Assembly: GCF_024213665.1 (NCBI RefSeq)
Contig: NZ_JANAVP010000003.1
Span: 253,531-317,530 of the forward strand
Length of the DNA stretch: 64,000 nucleotides
Direction of reading: 5' to 3'
Origin: Streptomyces sp. A3M-1-3
GTDB taxonomy: Bacteria; Actinomycetota; Actinomycetes; Streptomycetales; Streptomycetaceae
Shown here: positions 14,702 through 22,217 of the stretch, piece after piece
Numbering within the stretch: position 1 is the first letter of the stretch
How the letters are laid out: each line of letters opens with the position of its first letter
Translations under genes and position numbers: made by a program
Notes under the pieces: model-generated
Databases searched by the model: none
Told to the model about the DNA's origin: nothing
Seen by the model: only the letters and a program-made list of their open reading frames with translations

Positions 14702-14728
14702 CTGCAAGACCTTTCGCAAGTCTTGCAG
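14702..14728. promoter_or_regulatory. MalR-type operator, 9-bp inverted repeat
   Basis: CTGCAAGAC (14702-14710) and GTCTTGCAG (14720-14728) form a perfect inverted repeat around CTTTCGCAA. It is the strongest candidate binding site for a LacI-type maltose regulator controlling aml, and is 200 bases upstream of the start, so it may act at a distal promoter or through looping to 14588. Confidence 0.65.
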
Positions 14729-14810
14729 TGGTGTTACGTTCACCCACACCCGGGCCGGCCGGCCGAGGGTCCGGCAGGCCCGGACCCACGCGCCCGGCCG
14801 GCCGGTCCGG

Positions 14811-14838
14811 CCCTGTACTCCCGAAGCTGCCGCGAAGT
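14811..14838 (+). repeat. Left inverted repeat of accessory segment
   Basis: This 28-base sequence beginning CCCTGTACTCCCGAAGCTGC matches the reverse complement of 23623-23650 at 27 of 28 positions (T/C difference at position 6). Partial identity (7/10) extends a further 10 bases outward. The Tn3 transposase remnant begins directly inside it. Confidence 0.8.
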
Positions 14839-14840
14839 TG

Positions 14841-15002
14841 AGCGGTGCGCACGGCGTTCGTCTGCGTAACTACCTCGCCGACGCCGACCTGCGCCGCGAG
14901 ATCAACGACGGACTCCAGGTCGTGGAGAACTGGAATTCCGCCAACCACGATCTGTTCCACGGCAAGGACGGCGACCTGACCGGCTCCGACAACGAGAGCC
15001 AG
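14841..15002 (+). pseudogene. tnpA: Tn3-family transposase remnant
   Basis: An open frame with no start carries LRREINDGLQVVENWNSAN followed by a LFHGKDGDLTGSD stretch, the hallmark late-catalytic-domain sequence of Tn3-family TnpA (family form: REI-EGL-VVENWNSAN then FYGK-GE). Only about 50 of the roughly 1000 residues survive. One extra G after ESQ breaks the continuation EVS, and what follows no longer matches. The remnant abuts the left inverted repeat and reads into the accessory segment. It is direct evidence that a transposon was once active here. Confidence 0.82.
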
Positions 15003-15244
15003 GGAGGTCTCCGAGCACAGCGCCTGAGTCGCGGAGCACGGAGGCGAGCGTTGGAACGCCCGGGCCGCATGGCGCGACATCGTCCCCGCTGACGACTGGA
15101 CCGCGGTGAGGGAGGGCCCTGCGGGCGGCGGTCCGCAGTGCAGGCAGCAGCCGGGTGATCGGGGATCTCTGAGGGCGGTAGCAGGCGCACATCGTCCAGC
15201 TGGTTGAGCCCCGTTGTAAGCTGGTGCGGTCCTAATATGAGCCG
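15003..15244. other. Gap between transposase remnant and NUDIX gene
   Basis: No credible gene. The end holds TAATAT (15233-15238), seven bases before the GTG at 15245, a good -10 element for a leaderless transcript. Confidence 0.5.
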
Positions 15245-16000
15245 GTGACCGAGACACTGCCCCCTTTGGGTGTTGACCTCTTCGATGTTCACCGGCTCCG
15301 CCTGGCGGAGGTTGACGCGCCACCGGTATCGTCCGAGGACCAGTTGGCCAGGGACCGCGTGTGGGACAAGGCGGTCCAGGCCAACTCGAGCCTCTTCGAC
15401 GGACCGGCCGTCGCATGTGCGGGGATGGAGTGGGAGGGCCCGCACACTCTCGTCCTCTCCTGGGCGCGGGTGACGTACAAGCACTACGCCCTGCGCCTGG
15501 TACCGGGAGCCACCTCGTTACCGTCACTGTTCGTGAACGTCGTGCAGCCGACGGACGACGGGTGTCTCCTGGCGGCACGGATGTCGGCGTCAACGGCTGC
15601 TCCGGGACGCTGGCAGCTGCCGGGCGGGTCAGTCGAACCGCCGACGGACCACGACGTGCTCGACGAGGCTGTGCTGCGTCGCCATGCCGCGCGCGAGCTG
15701 GCCGAGGAGACCGGGCTCGACACGGCGCCCGAGGACCTGACCCTGTGGGCCGTCACGCGCGGCGAACACCGGAGCATCGGTCTCACCTTCCTTGCCCCGC
15801 GTCAGCCGACGTCGGTGCTGCGTCAGCGCTTCGCGGCCTTGATGGCCGGCGAGCGGGCCCTTGGGTGTGAACCTGAGCTCGACCGGATCGCTCTGGTGCG
15901 CTCCCCGGACGAGCTTGCGGCCCTGGTCGGCCCGCACGTTGACTACTTGGAGCCGGTCGTCCGCCGGTACACGGAGGCGCTTCTCCACCGGGATGCCTGA
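15245..16000 (+). CDS. NUDIX hydrolase domain protein
   Basis: 251 residues from GTG 15245, apparently leaderless (TAATAT -10 box seven bases upstream). The core has GRWQLPGGSVEPP (about 120-132) and then RELAEETGL (about 152-160). That fits a Nudix box G-x(n)-REx2EExGx whose first loop is longer than the canonical five residues, so metal binding should be intact at REL-EE. The N-terminal 100 residues are unassigned. Nudix enzymes cleave nucleoside diphosphates linked to another group. It converges with the XRE/TPR gene and is the first intact gene inside the inverted-repeat-bounded segment. Confidence 0.75.
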   Translation: MTETLPPLGVDLFDVHRLRLAEVDAPPVSSEDQLARDRVWDKAVQANSSLFDGPAVACAGMEWEGPHTLVLSWARVTYKHYALRLVPGATSLPSLFVNVVQPTDDGCLLAARMSASTAAPGRWQLPGGSVEPPTDHDVLDEAVLRRHAARELAEETGLDTAPEDLTLWAVTRGEHRSIGLTFLAPRQPTSVLRQRFAALMAGERALGCEPELDRIALVRSPDELAALVGPHVDYLEPVVRRYTEALLHRDA

Positions 16001-16041
16001 GCTTCGTCAGCCACTCGATCGTGTAGCTGCCGAACCGGATC

Positions 16042-17415
16042 TCAGGTGCTGGCGAGGAAGTCTCTGGCTCGTTCGTCGAGTTCGGCCGCGCACCGCAGGC
16101 CACGGGTCCGGAAGCGGGCGAGGTCGCCGCGCATTCTGGTGACGGCCTTGCGGGTGCGGACGGACCGTACGCCGTCCATGTGGTCGATGGCCCGGTTCCA
16201 GGTGGCGCAGGCCCGCTCGATGCCGCCGCGTTTGAGGTGCATCTCGGCGCCGGCGACCAAGTCGAGGGCGACGATCCGGGCATAGGTTCCGGCGGGACGA
16301 GTCGCGGCGGCGTGGGCGTACTGTTCGGCGGCGGCCCGGTGGTCGCCCAGGGTCTCGTAGACCTTCGCGGTGCGCGAGTACACCGATGCCGCCGGGGGTC
16401 CCCAGGCCAGAGCCCAGAACGGCACTTCGTCCCCGCGGTCGCCGGCCAGCAGTACCCGGGCCTGCTCCGCCTCGGCGAGGGCGGCCTGCCGTTGCCCGGC
16501 CTTGGCCAGGGTGTGGGCGTGCACCACCCGGAACAGGGCCTCGGTCTGGCTGTCCACCCGGCCCTTCGCCCGGTTCAGGCCCGTCTCGGCAAGACCCTGA
16601 CAGTGCTCGGGGCGGTGGAGCTTGAGGCCCTGCATGGCCATCGTGCGCATCACGAACCCGTCGTGCCCGGTGATTCCGGACTCGGCGGCCAGAGCGTAGG
16701 ACTGCAGGTAGTACCGCTGGGCGAGCCCCTGCTGACCGGCGTCGTAGCTCTTCCAGCCCAGGAGATGAACGCCGCGGCTGGCAGCGGAAAGCATCTGCTG
16801 GCGGACCTCCTCGGTGCGGAAGCGGCTCCGGCACAGCAGGGCGACGTCGTCGCGCAGATAGGTGACCAAGGCGCTGCGGCCGTGCTGTCCGCCGTGGCGC
16901 TCGTCCATGTCGGAGAAGGCGCGGATCATGTCGCGCACGGCGGCGACCTCGGCCATGCCTGCGGTGTGGCCGGCGCGGGCGGCGGCGCTGCGGGCGGCGA
17001 TCTCCTGTACGTGGGAGAGCGGCAGCGCGGCGGCCGCCACGGAGTAGGCGGAGGTCGTCAGGAAGCGGCGCCGGTCCAACTCGAACCTCCACATCGGCAG
17101 CAGGGCGTCCAGCGGGTCCGCCCCGAGGGCAAGACCGATGGTGTCATTCTGCTCCTCGCTACCGACTGGCAGGCCGAGTTCGGCCGGGGTGAGGAGACGG
17201 CGGAGGCGTCTGGAGAGGGCCACGGCTAGGTAGCGGCCGGTATCGCCTTGGGGTGTGGTGCCGGCGATCCAGTGCTCGACGGCGGACTTGTTGGTCCGTA
17301 AGACGACGCCACACTCGGCGGCCACCGAGCGGACCGTCTTGGCCAGGGCCTCGTAGGTGAGCCCCGATTCGGCGACGAGGTCGCGGAGCTTGTGGTTTGG
17401 CGTGCGCGTGGTCAT
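16042..17415 (-). CDS. XRE/TPR-type transcriptional regulator
   Basis: 457 residues from ATG 17415 (a GTG two codons earlier is also possible). The N-terminus is a divergent helix-turn-helix (LRDLVAESGLTYEALAKTVR, then LRTNKSAVEHWIAGTTPQG). A junction RRRFLTTSAYSVAAAALPL follows near 120, then an all-helical tetratricopeptide-like C-terminus (repeated A-rich helices such as YYLQSYALAAESGI and VYETLGDHRAAAEQYAHAA). This is the large Streptomyces class of HTH-TPR regulators that often sit beside metabolite or sugar genes. It is divergent to the hydratase-aldolase run. The shared gap contains three copies of GCTTGGCCTG, its likely operator. It resembles the regulator at 42710-44032 in layout. 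Confidence 0.82.
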   Translation of the reverse strand: MTTRTPNHKLRDLVAESGLTYEALAKTVRSVAAECGVVLRTNKSAVEHWIAGTTPQGDTGRYLAVALSRRLRRLLTPAELGLPVGSEEQNDTIGLALGADPLDALLPMWRFELDRRRFLTTSAYSVAAAALPLSHVQEIAARSAAARAGHTAGMAEVAAVRDMIRAFSDMDERHGGQHGRSALVTYLRDDVALLCRSRFRTEEVRQQMLSAASRGVHLLGWKSYDAGQQGLAQRYYLQSYALAAESGITGHDGFVMRTMAMQGLKLHRPEHCQGLAETGLNRAKGRVDSQTEALFRVVHAHTLAKAGQRQAALAEAEQARVLLAGDRGDEVPFWALAWGPPAASVYSRTAKVYETLGDHRAAAEQYAHAAATRPAGTYARIVALDLVAGAEMHLKRGGIERACATWNRAIDHMDGVRSVRTRKAVTRMRGDLARFRTRGLRCAAELDERARDFLAST

Positions 17416-17443
17416 GAGCACCTGCCCGTATACCCGATATACC

Positions 17444-17546
17444 GCTTGGCCTGCCCGTCACCGTACCGCCAACTGCCCGTCGCAGGTTGACTGTTCATCA
17501 GGCCAAGCCGGGGCCCGAAACCATCCCTGGCCTGGGGCTTGGCCTG
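17444..17546. promoter_or_regulatory. Three GCTTGGCCTG boxes, putative operator
   Basis: Copies at 17444-17453 (direct), 17499-17508 (inverted, CAGGCCAAGC) and 17537-17546 (direct). All lie in the 224-base gap between the divergent XRE regulator and the hydratase gene. Number, exactness and position argue for a regulator-binding region controlling both directions. Confidence 0.6.
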
Positions 17547-17639
17547 ACGGCGGTCTGCGCGGCGCCGTGCTGGGCGCGCGACCGCGAACCTCCCGACTCC
17601 GACCCGGCGCCGCATCTCCTGAACCAGACGGAGGGGATC

Positions 17640-18500
17640 ATGAACACCGAAGCTCCCGTGGAACAGCCCCCGGCGGCCCCGGACGCGCGGGGCGAGGGCG
17701 GAACGGAGGGCCACCGGGACAGTCGGTGGACCGCCGACGAGGCGGCCGGCCTGCTCGCCGCAGAGCGTGCCAGGGTCCCGGTGGCTCCCCTCACCGAGCG
17801 ACGCCCCGGCCTGAGCCTTGAAGATGCCTACCGCGTCCAGGCCACCGCCGTGGCGTGCCAGATTGCCGACGGGGCTCGTGTCGTGGGGCACAAGGTCGGC
17901 GTGACCTCCGAGGCCATGCAGCAGCAGATGGGGGTCGACGAGCCGGACTCCGGCGTCCTCCTCGACGACATGATCCTGCCCAGCGGGAGTGAGCTGCTGA
18001 TGGGCGACCTCATGAATCCGCGGGTTGAGGCGGAGATCGCATTCCGGCTCGGCCGTGATCTACAGGGCCCGGACGTCGACGTGGACGCCGCGAGGCGCGC
18101 GGTGTCCGACGTGTTCCTCGCGCTCGAGGTGATCGACACCCGGTTCACGGCGAACTGGCGGATCGCTCTGGAGGACAGCGTGGCGGACAACGCGTCCTGC
18201 GCGCGGGTCGTCACCGGCGCGATGCTCCCGCTCGATCCCGGCTGGGATCTCGGCGCCGAGGAGCTGGTGGTGAGCGTCGACGGCACAGCCGTCGCCGCGG
18301 GGGAGGGCCGGGCCGTCCTGGGCGATCCGGTCAAGGCGCTGATCTGGCTGGCCCGTCGGCTGAGCGGCCTGGGTGCCGGCCTGAAGGCCGGGGATCTGGT
18401 CCTGGCCGGGTCGGTACACGCGAGCCTCCCCCTCGAAGCGGGGACCGAGGTGCGGGTCACCTCGGCGACGCTGCCCGCCGTGCACCTCCGGGTGGGCTGA
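17640..18500 (+). CDS. 2-oxopent-4-enoate hydratase / 4-oxalocrotonate decarboxylase family
   Basis: 286 residues; ATG 17640 follows GGAGGGG. Family landmarks: VVGHKVGVTSEAMQQQMGV (about 82-100), PRVEAEIAFRLGRDL (about 124-138) with the E-x-E metal ligands, and a late KAGDLVLAGSVHASLPLEAG. Relatives (DmpE/MhpD hydratase, DmpH decarboxylase) act on 2-hydroxydienoates in aromatic meta-cleavage. They either add water to give 4-hydroxy-2-oxo acids or decarboxylate. No ring-cleavage dioxygenase or hydrolase is nearby, so a biosynthetic use, for example dehydration of a 4-hydroxy-2-oxo acid made by the downstream aldolase, is possible. The N-terminal ~30 residues are polar and extra. First gene of the run. 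Confidence 0.82.
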   Translation: MNTEAPVEQPPAAPDARGEGGTEGHRDSRWTADEAAGLLAAERARVPVAPLTERRPGLSLEDAYRVQATAVACQIADGARVVGHKVGVTSEAMQQQMGVDEPDSGVLLDDMILPSGSELLMGDLMNPRVEAEIAFRLGRDLQGPDVDVDAARRAVSDVFLALEVIDTRFTANWRIALEDSVADNASCARVVTGAMLPLDPGWDLGAEELVVSVDGTAVAAGEGRAVLGDPVKALIWLARRLSGLGAGLKAGDLVLAGSVHASLPLEAGTEVRVTSATLPAVHLRVG

Positions 18501-18599
18501 CCCACCGCCCGGCCCAGGGCACGAAGGGCCGCATCCGCCAGCGCGGCCTGTGGTCCCGCTGCCCGTGACCAACCACTCATCACGACCAAGGAGCGGCCC

Positions 18600-19466
18600 A
18601 TGACCAGGGAACGGACGAGCGTCGCGGTTCTCGGAGCCGGTCTCATCGGGATCGACCTGATCGGGAAGATCCAGCGATCCGCGGCCCTGGACTGCCGCCT
18701 CGTCGTGGGCCGGGGCCCACGGACCCTGGGCCTGCGCAGGGCGGCCGAGCTGGGGTTCACGACCGCAGCCGGCGGAATCGTGTCCCTGCTCGATTCTGGG
18801 CCCTTCGATGTCGTCTTCGACGCCTCGAACGCCGACGCCCACGCCGAGCACTCGTCCTGCCTGAAGGCGACGGGCGCGACGCTGATCGACCTCACGCCCG
18901 CACGGCTCGGCACGATGGTCGTGCCCACCGTCAACGGGGCGGACGCGGCGGCGCACCGCCACATCAACCTCGTCAGCTGCGGCGGCCAGGCGGCGATCCC
19001 TGTCCTGCACGCCCTCGCCCAGCACTGCTCGCCCCAGTACATCGAGGTGGTCTCCACCGGGGCGAGCGCCAGCGCGGGCCGGGCAACACGGCTCAACCTC
19101 GACGAGTACATCACCACGACGCAGGAGGCCATTCGGGCCTTCACTGGCACGCGGGACGTAAAGGTGATGGTCAACCTCAGCCCTGCCCTGCTGGCGCCGC
19201 CGTTCCGGGTGGCCATGACGGTGCTGGCGCCCGGCCTGCGGCCCCTACCGGTCCGCGCGATCGCCGCGGCCGCCGCCGAGGGAGTGCGGGCGTTCGCTCC
19301 CGGATACCGCGTGGCCTCGGCCTCGGTGAGCGAGGGCCGGATCTCCGTCGCCGTGGAGGTGACCGCTGAGGGCGGCCGCATTCCGAGGTACGCGGGAAAT
19401 CTCGACATCATCAACGCGGCCGCCGTGCTGGTGGCCGAGCAGCACGCGACCGCCCGGGCGAAGTGA
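18600..19466 (+). CDS. Acylating acetaldehyde dehydrogenase (DmpF/MhpF/NikA-like)
   Basis: 288 residues from ATG 18600 (AAGGAG upstream). The Rossmann motif is [17 protein letters not shown] (about 8-24). The catalytic cysteine lies in [16 protein letters not shown], the DmpF CGGQA signature. [19 protein letters not shown] and late [15 protein letters not shown] complete the family pattern. DmpF-type enzymes interconvert acyl-CoA and aldehyde with NAD(H) and channel the aldehyde to a partner aldolase, here the next gene, eight bases away. At 288 residues it is about 20 shorter than typical DmpF. In nikkomycin biosynthesis the homologue NikA works in the reductive direction; the free ACP in this run hints that an acyl thioester is reduced here too. 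Confidence 0.88.
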   Translation: MTRERTSVAVLGAGLIGIDLIGKIQRSAALDCRLVVGRGPRTLGLRRAAELGFTTAAGGIVSLLDSGPFDVVFDASNADAHAEHSSCLKATGATLIDLTPARLGTMVVPTVNGADAAAHRHINLVSCGGQAAIPVLHALAQHCSPQYIEVVSTGASASAGRATRLNLDEYITTTQEAIRAFTGTRDVKVMVNLSPALLAPPFRVAMTVLAPGLRPLPVRAIAAAAAEGVRAFAPGYRVASASVSEGRISVAVEVTAEGGRIPRYAGNLDIINAAAVLVAEQHATARAK

Positions 19467-19474
19467 GGACACTC

Positions 19475-20497
19475 ATGGACCAATCCGTTCAGGATGAGGC
19501 GCCCCGGGTGCTGATCCACGACCCGACGCTGAGGGACGGCCACCACGCGGCGCGCCACCAGCTCGACCGCAACCAGCTGCGCGCCTACGCGGCGGCCGCC
19601 GACGCCGCCCGGGTTCCCGTGGTCGAGATCGGCCACGGAAACGGGCTGGGCGCCTCGTCCCTCCAGATCGGCCGAGCCAGGCTCAGCGACGACGAAATGC
19701 TCTCGGTGGTACGCGAAGCCCTCGCCCACAGCCGCATGGGCGTCTTCATGGCCCCGGGCTGGGGCACTTCCGCGGACCTGCGGGGCGCGGTCGCACGCGG
19801 TGCGGACGTGGTCCGGATCGCGGCGCACTGCACCGAGGCCGACGTGACCGAACGACACCTTGGCGTCGTCCGTGACCTCGGTGCCGAAGCCCACGGTGTG
19901 CTCCTCATGAGCCACATGGCCCACCCGGAGCAGCTGGCCGGGCAGTGCGCCCTCCTCGCGGGGTTCGGCGCCCAGGCCGTGGGGATCTTCGACTCCGCCG
20001 GTCACTACGTCCCGAACGACGTGATCGACCGGATCGCTGCCATCAGATCGGCGGTCGACATCCCCGTGATCTTCCACGGCCACAACAACCTCGGTCTGGC
20101 CGTCGCCAACTCCGTCGCCGCCATCGAGGCCGGGGCCTCGATCATCGACGCGACCGCGCGCGGCTTCGGCGCCGGAGCGGGGAACACCCAGCTGGAAGTC
20201 CTCGTGGCCGTACTGAAGCGCCTGGGGTATTCCACCGGGATCGACCTCCGCAAGCTCCTCCATGCCGCGGACACCGCCCAGGACCGGCTGATGGATACCC
20301 CGCCGACGATCGACTCGGTCAGCCTCGTCAGCGGCCTGGCCGGCGTCTTCTCCGGCTTCAAGACGCCCGTCCTGGAAGCCGCCCGCCGCGAGGGCATCGA
20401 CCCCGTTGATCTCCTCTTCGCCCTCGGCAAGCGCCAGGTCGTCGCGGGCCAGGAGGACCTGATCGGTGATGTCGCCCGGCAGCTGAAGAGCACGTAA
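19475..20497 (+). CDS. 4-hydroxy-2-oxovalerate aldolase (DmpG/MhpE/NikB-like)
   Basis: 340 residues from ATG 19475, eight bases after the dehydrogenase. It is a TIM-barrel class II aldolase of the DRE-metallolyase group: [14 protein letters not shown] (about 13-26; Asp and the catalytic Arg/His), [18 protein letters not shown] (~50), [13 protein letters not shown] (metal His pair, ~200) and [18 protein letters not shown] (~225). Family reaction: 4-hydroxy-2-oxo acid to and from pyruvate plus aldehyde, in complex with the acylating dehydrogenase. The C-terminus ([11 protein letters not shown]) fits the dehydrogenase-docking part. Substitutions around the aldehyde pocket cannot be judged by eye. 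With its neighbours it would extend an acyl chain by a C3 2-oxo unit. Confidence 0.9.
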   Translation: MDQSVQDEAPRVLIHDPTLRDGHHAARHQLDRNQLRAYAAAADAARVPVVEIGHGNGLGASSLQIGRARLSDDEMLSVVREALAHSRMGVFMAPGWGTSADLRGAVARGADVVRIAAHCTEADVTERHLGVVRDLGAEAHGVLLMSHMAHPEQLAGQCALLAGFGAQAVGIFDSAGHYVPNDVIDRIAAIRSAVDIPVIFHGHNNLGLAVANSVAAIEAGASIIDATARGFGAGAGNTQLEVLVAVLKRLGYSTGIDLRKLLHAADTAQDRLMDTPPTIDSVSLVSGLAGVFSGFKTPVLEAARREGIDPVDLLFALGKRQVVAGQEDLIGDVARQLKST

Positions 20498-20560
20498 TGC
20501 AGACCCACGACGGACGAGTGCGTACGCGCACCACCACACCGAGAACACGAAGGAGTCGCC

Positions 20561-20791
20561 GTGAACGGTGATCTCGAAAGCTTCCTGCTCGACGACCTCA
20601 AGCTGCCAGCGGACCGGATGAGCCCGGACGCCGGCCTGGACGACGCCGGTCTCGACTCCCTCGCGGTCGTCGAGCTCTCCGTACTGCTGAGTGACCGGCT
20701 CGGCATCAGCATCCGCGAAGCCGAGATCGAGGGCGCCGCGACCCTGGGGCAGCTCGACCTCCTCATCGAGCAGAAGCGCGAGGAAGGGTGA
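20561..20791 (+). CDS. Free-standing acyl carrier protein
   Basis: 76 residues from GTG 20561 with AAGGAG eight bases upstream. The phosphopantetheine attachment site is Ser33 in AGLDSLAVVELSV, with acidic helices on both sides (ISIREAEIEGAATLGQLDLL), a normal PKS/FAS-type carrier fold. No ketosynthase, adenylation domain or phosphopantetheinyl transferase is nearby. A carrier in the middle of a DmpEFG-like run is not part of aromatic catabolism, so it is the best single clue that this locus is biosynthetic and works on a protein-bound acyl intermediate. Confidence 0.92.
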   Translation: MNGDLESFLLDDLKLPADRMSPDAGLDDAGLDSLAVVELSVLLSDRLGISIREAEIEGAATLGQLDLLIEQKREEG

Positions 20792-20798
20792 ATCGGCC

Positions 20799-21641
20799 AT
20801 GGACCCGAAGAAGAACAAGTGCCACGGACGGGCGTGGATCATCACACCGGCCCTGAGGGCGGACCGGTTCGAGGCGGCTCAGACCTCCGGCGCCGGTGTC
20901 GCCCTCGTGGACCTCGAAGACTCCGTAGCCCCCCAGGACAAGCAGGCCGCCCGGGTGGCAGCGCAGCAGTTCTTCGACCGGCCGAGCGCGCCCTGCACCC
21001 TGGGAGTCCGCATGAACTCGCCCGCGACCCTTGAGGGCGCCAGGGACCTCGTCGCCCTCTGCGCGTACGCGTGCAAGCCCGACCTCGTCCTCGTCCCGAA
21101 GACCGAATCGCCCCGGGACGTCGAGCTCGTGGCCGGCGTCCTCGACACCGACGGCTACACCCCGGACATCTGGGCCCTGATCGAGACCCCGCGCGCCTTC
21201 GACCGGCTCCCCTCGATCCTGGCCGCGCCTCGGCTCGGCGGCGTCGTCTTCGGGTCGGCGGACTACGCGGCCGCCGTCGGCTGCGGGCTGGGATGGGAGT
21301 CACTGCTCTACGCCCGCTCCGCCCTGGTAAACAGCGCGACCGCCGTCGGAATCCCCGCCATCGACGCGCCGGTTTACGACCTGAACGACGTCGACGCGCT
21401 GCGGCGCGACGCCGAGCGGGGAAGGGAGCTCGGGTTCTACGGCAAGGGAGCCGTGCACCCCCGTCACGCGGCCGTCATCAACGACGTCTTCACACCCTCC
21501 GAGGGGGAGATCGCCCGGGCGCGTGCCATCGTCGCTGCCGGCCGGGCGAGCGGAAGGGGCATCACGTCCGTCGGAGGGCAGATGGTCGGCACACCCTTCT
21601 TCGCCGCGGCGGAAGCCCTCATCCGTGATGTAGACGGCTGA
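20799..21641 (+). CDS. HpcH/HpaI (CitE-like) CoA-ester lyase
   Basis: 280 residues from ATG 20799, seven bases after the ACP stop. Features of the citrate lyase beta/malyl-CoA lyase family: VALVDLEDSVAPQDKQAAR (about 30-48), the substrate-binding Arg in GVRMNSP, the metal Glu in WALIETPRAFDRL and Asp in VFGSADYAAAVG, and a late YGKGAVHPRHAAVIND. Relatives cleave or form malyl-, citramalyl-, beta-methylmalyl-CoA or citryl-ACP by retro-aldol chemistry. CitE itself works on an ACP-bound substrate, which fits the adjacent ACP gene. Coupling with the following MaoC gene mirrors the methylmalyl-CoA lyase/mesaconyl-CoA hydratase pair. Confidence 0.87.
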   Translation: MDPKKNKCHGRAWIITPALRADRFEAAQTSGAGVALVDLEDSVAPQDKQAARVAAQQFFDRPSAPCTLGVRMNSPATLEGARDLVALCAYACKPDLVLVPKTESPRDVELVAGVLDTDGYTPDIWALIETPRAFDRLPSILAAPRLGGVVFGSADYAAAVGCGLGWESLLYARSALVNSATAVGIPAIDAPVYDLNDVDALRRDAERGRELGFYGKGAVHPRHAAVINDVFTPSEGEIARARAIVAAGRASGRGITSVGGQMVGTPFFAAAEALIRDVDG

Positions 21642-21676
21642 TCCAGCCGACTCGCCAGACAAACCGGAGTCACATT

Positions 21677-22207
21677 GTGAGCAGCGATCTCCCGCAGGGC
21701 TACCGCCGAGTCGCCGAGGGCCGAATCCGTGAGAACGTCGGCCTCGGATACGGCGACTTCACGATCGGCATGATCATTGAGCACCGTCCGGGGCGGACGG
21801 TGACCGAGACGGACAACCTCCTGGGAACGGCGCTGACCGGCAACGTCGCGCCGATCCACACGGACGCCCACTACAGCAGCACGACCGAGTGGCGTCAGAC
21901 CTTGGTGTGCAGCGGCGTCACGCTGAACATCGTCGCAGGCATGACCGTACGGAGCACCAGCGGCCTGACCATCGCCAACCTCGGGCTCGACGAGGTCCGA
22001 TTCGAGAACCCCGTCTTCGTGGGCAACACCCTGTATGCGGAGACGGAGATCGTCGACCGCAGGCTCTCGAAGAGCCGCCCTGAGCACGGGATCGTGACGT
22101 GCCAAACGTCCGGCTTCAACGAGGACGGCAAGCGCGCGGTGAAGTTCACGCGGACCTTCCTCGTCCCGACCGAACCCGAGACCGTCCGGGCTGCGACCAA
22201 CTACTAG
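21677..22207 (+). CDS. MaoC-family (mesaconyl-CoA hydratase-like) dehydratase
   Basis: 176 residues from GTG 21677. It has a single hot-dog domain with the hydratase-2 motif LTGNVAPIHTDAHYSS (about 53-68, supplying the catalytic His), GLTIANLGLDEVRFENPVF and GNTLYAETEIVDRRLSKSR, all typical of Mch/MaoC enzymes. The reaction expected is reversible addition or removal of water at an enoyl thioester. Placed between a CoA-ester lyase and an acetyltransferase, it could dehydrate the lyase product to a branched enoyl-ACP/CoA. The family is clear; the substrate is inference. Confidence 0.86.
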   Translation: MSSDLPQGYRRVAEGRIRENVGLGYGDFTIGMIIEHRPGRTVTETDNLLGTALTGNVAPIHTDAHYSSTTEWRQTLVCSGVTLNIVAGMTVRSTSGLTIANLGLDEVRFENPVFVGNTLYAETEIVDRRLSKSRPEHGIVTCQTSGFNEDGKRAVKFTRTFLVPTEPETVRAATNY

Positions 22208-22217
22208 AAGGCCATCC

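Noticed and set aside
14811..14838. Treating the repeat as coding because both copies can encode PCTPEAAAK
   Set aside because: The peptide arises in antisense or intergenic frames without starts; conservation is at DNA level and both sites lie outside real genes.
16042..17415. Naming the XRE/TPR protein a quorum-sensing receptor
   Set aside because: The TPR-like helices are visible but no peptide gene is found beside it; left as a hypothesis only.
17640..20497. Calling the hydratase-dehydrogenase-aldolase trio a phenol/biphenyl degradation operon
   Set aside because: No ring-hydroxylating or ring-cleaving enzyme, hydrolase or ferredoxin is adjacent, and an ACP, lyase and MaoC follow directly.
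17828..20845. A 1005-codon minus-strand open frame across the cassette
   Set aside because: Opposes four real genes with ribosome-binding sites and family motifs; no recognisable domain of its own.
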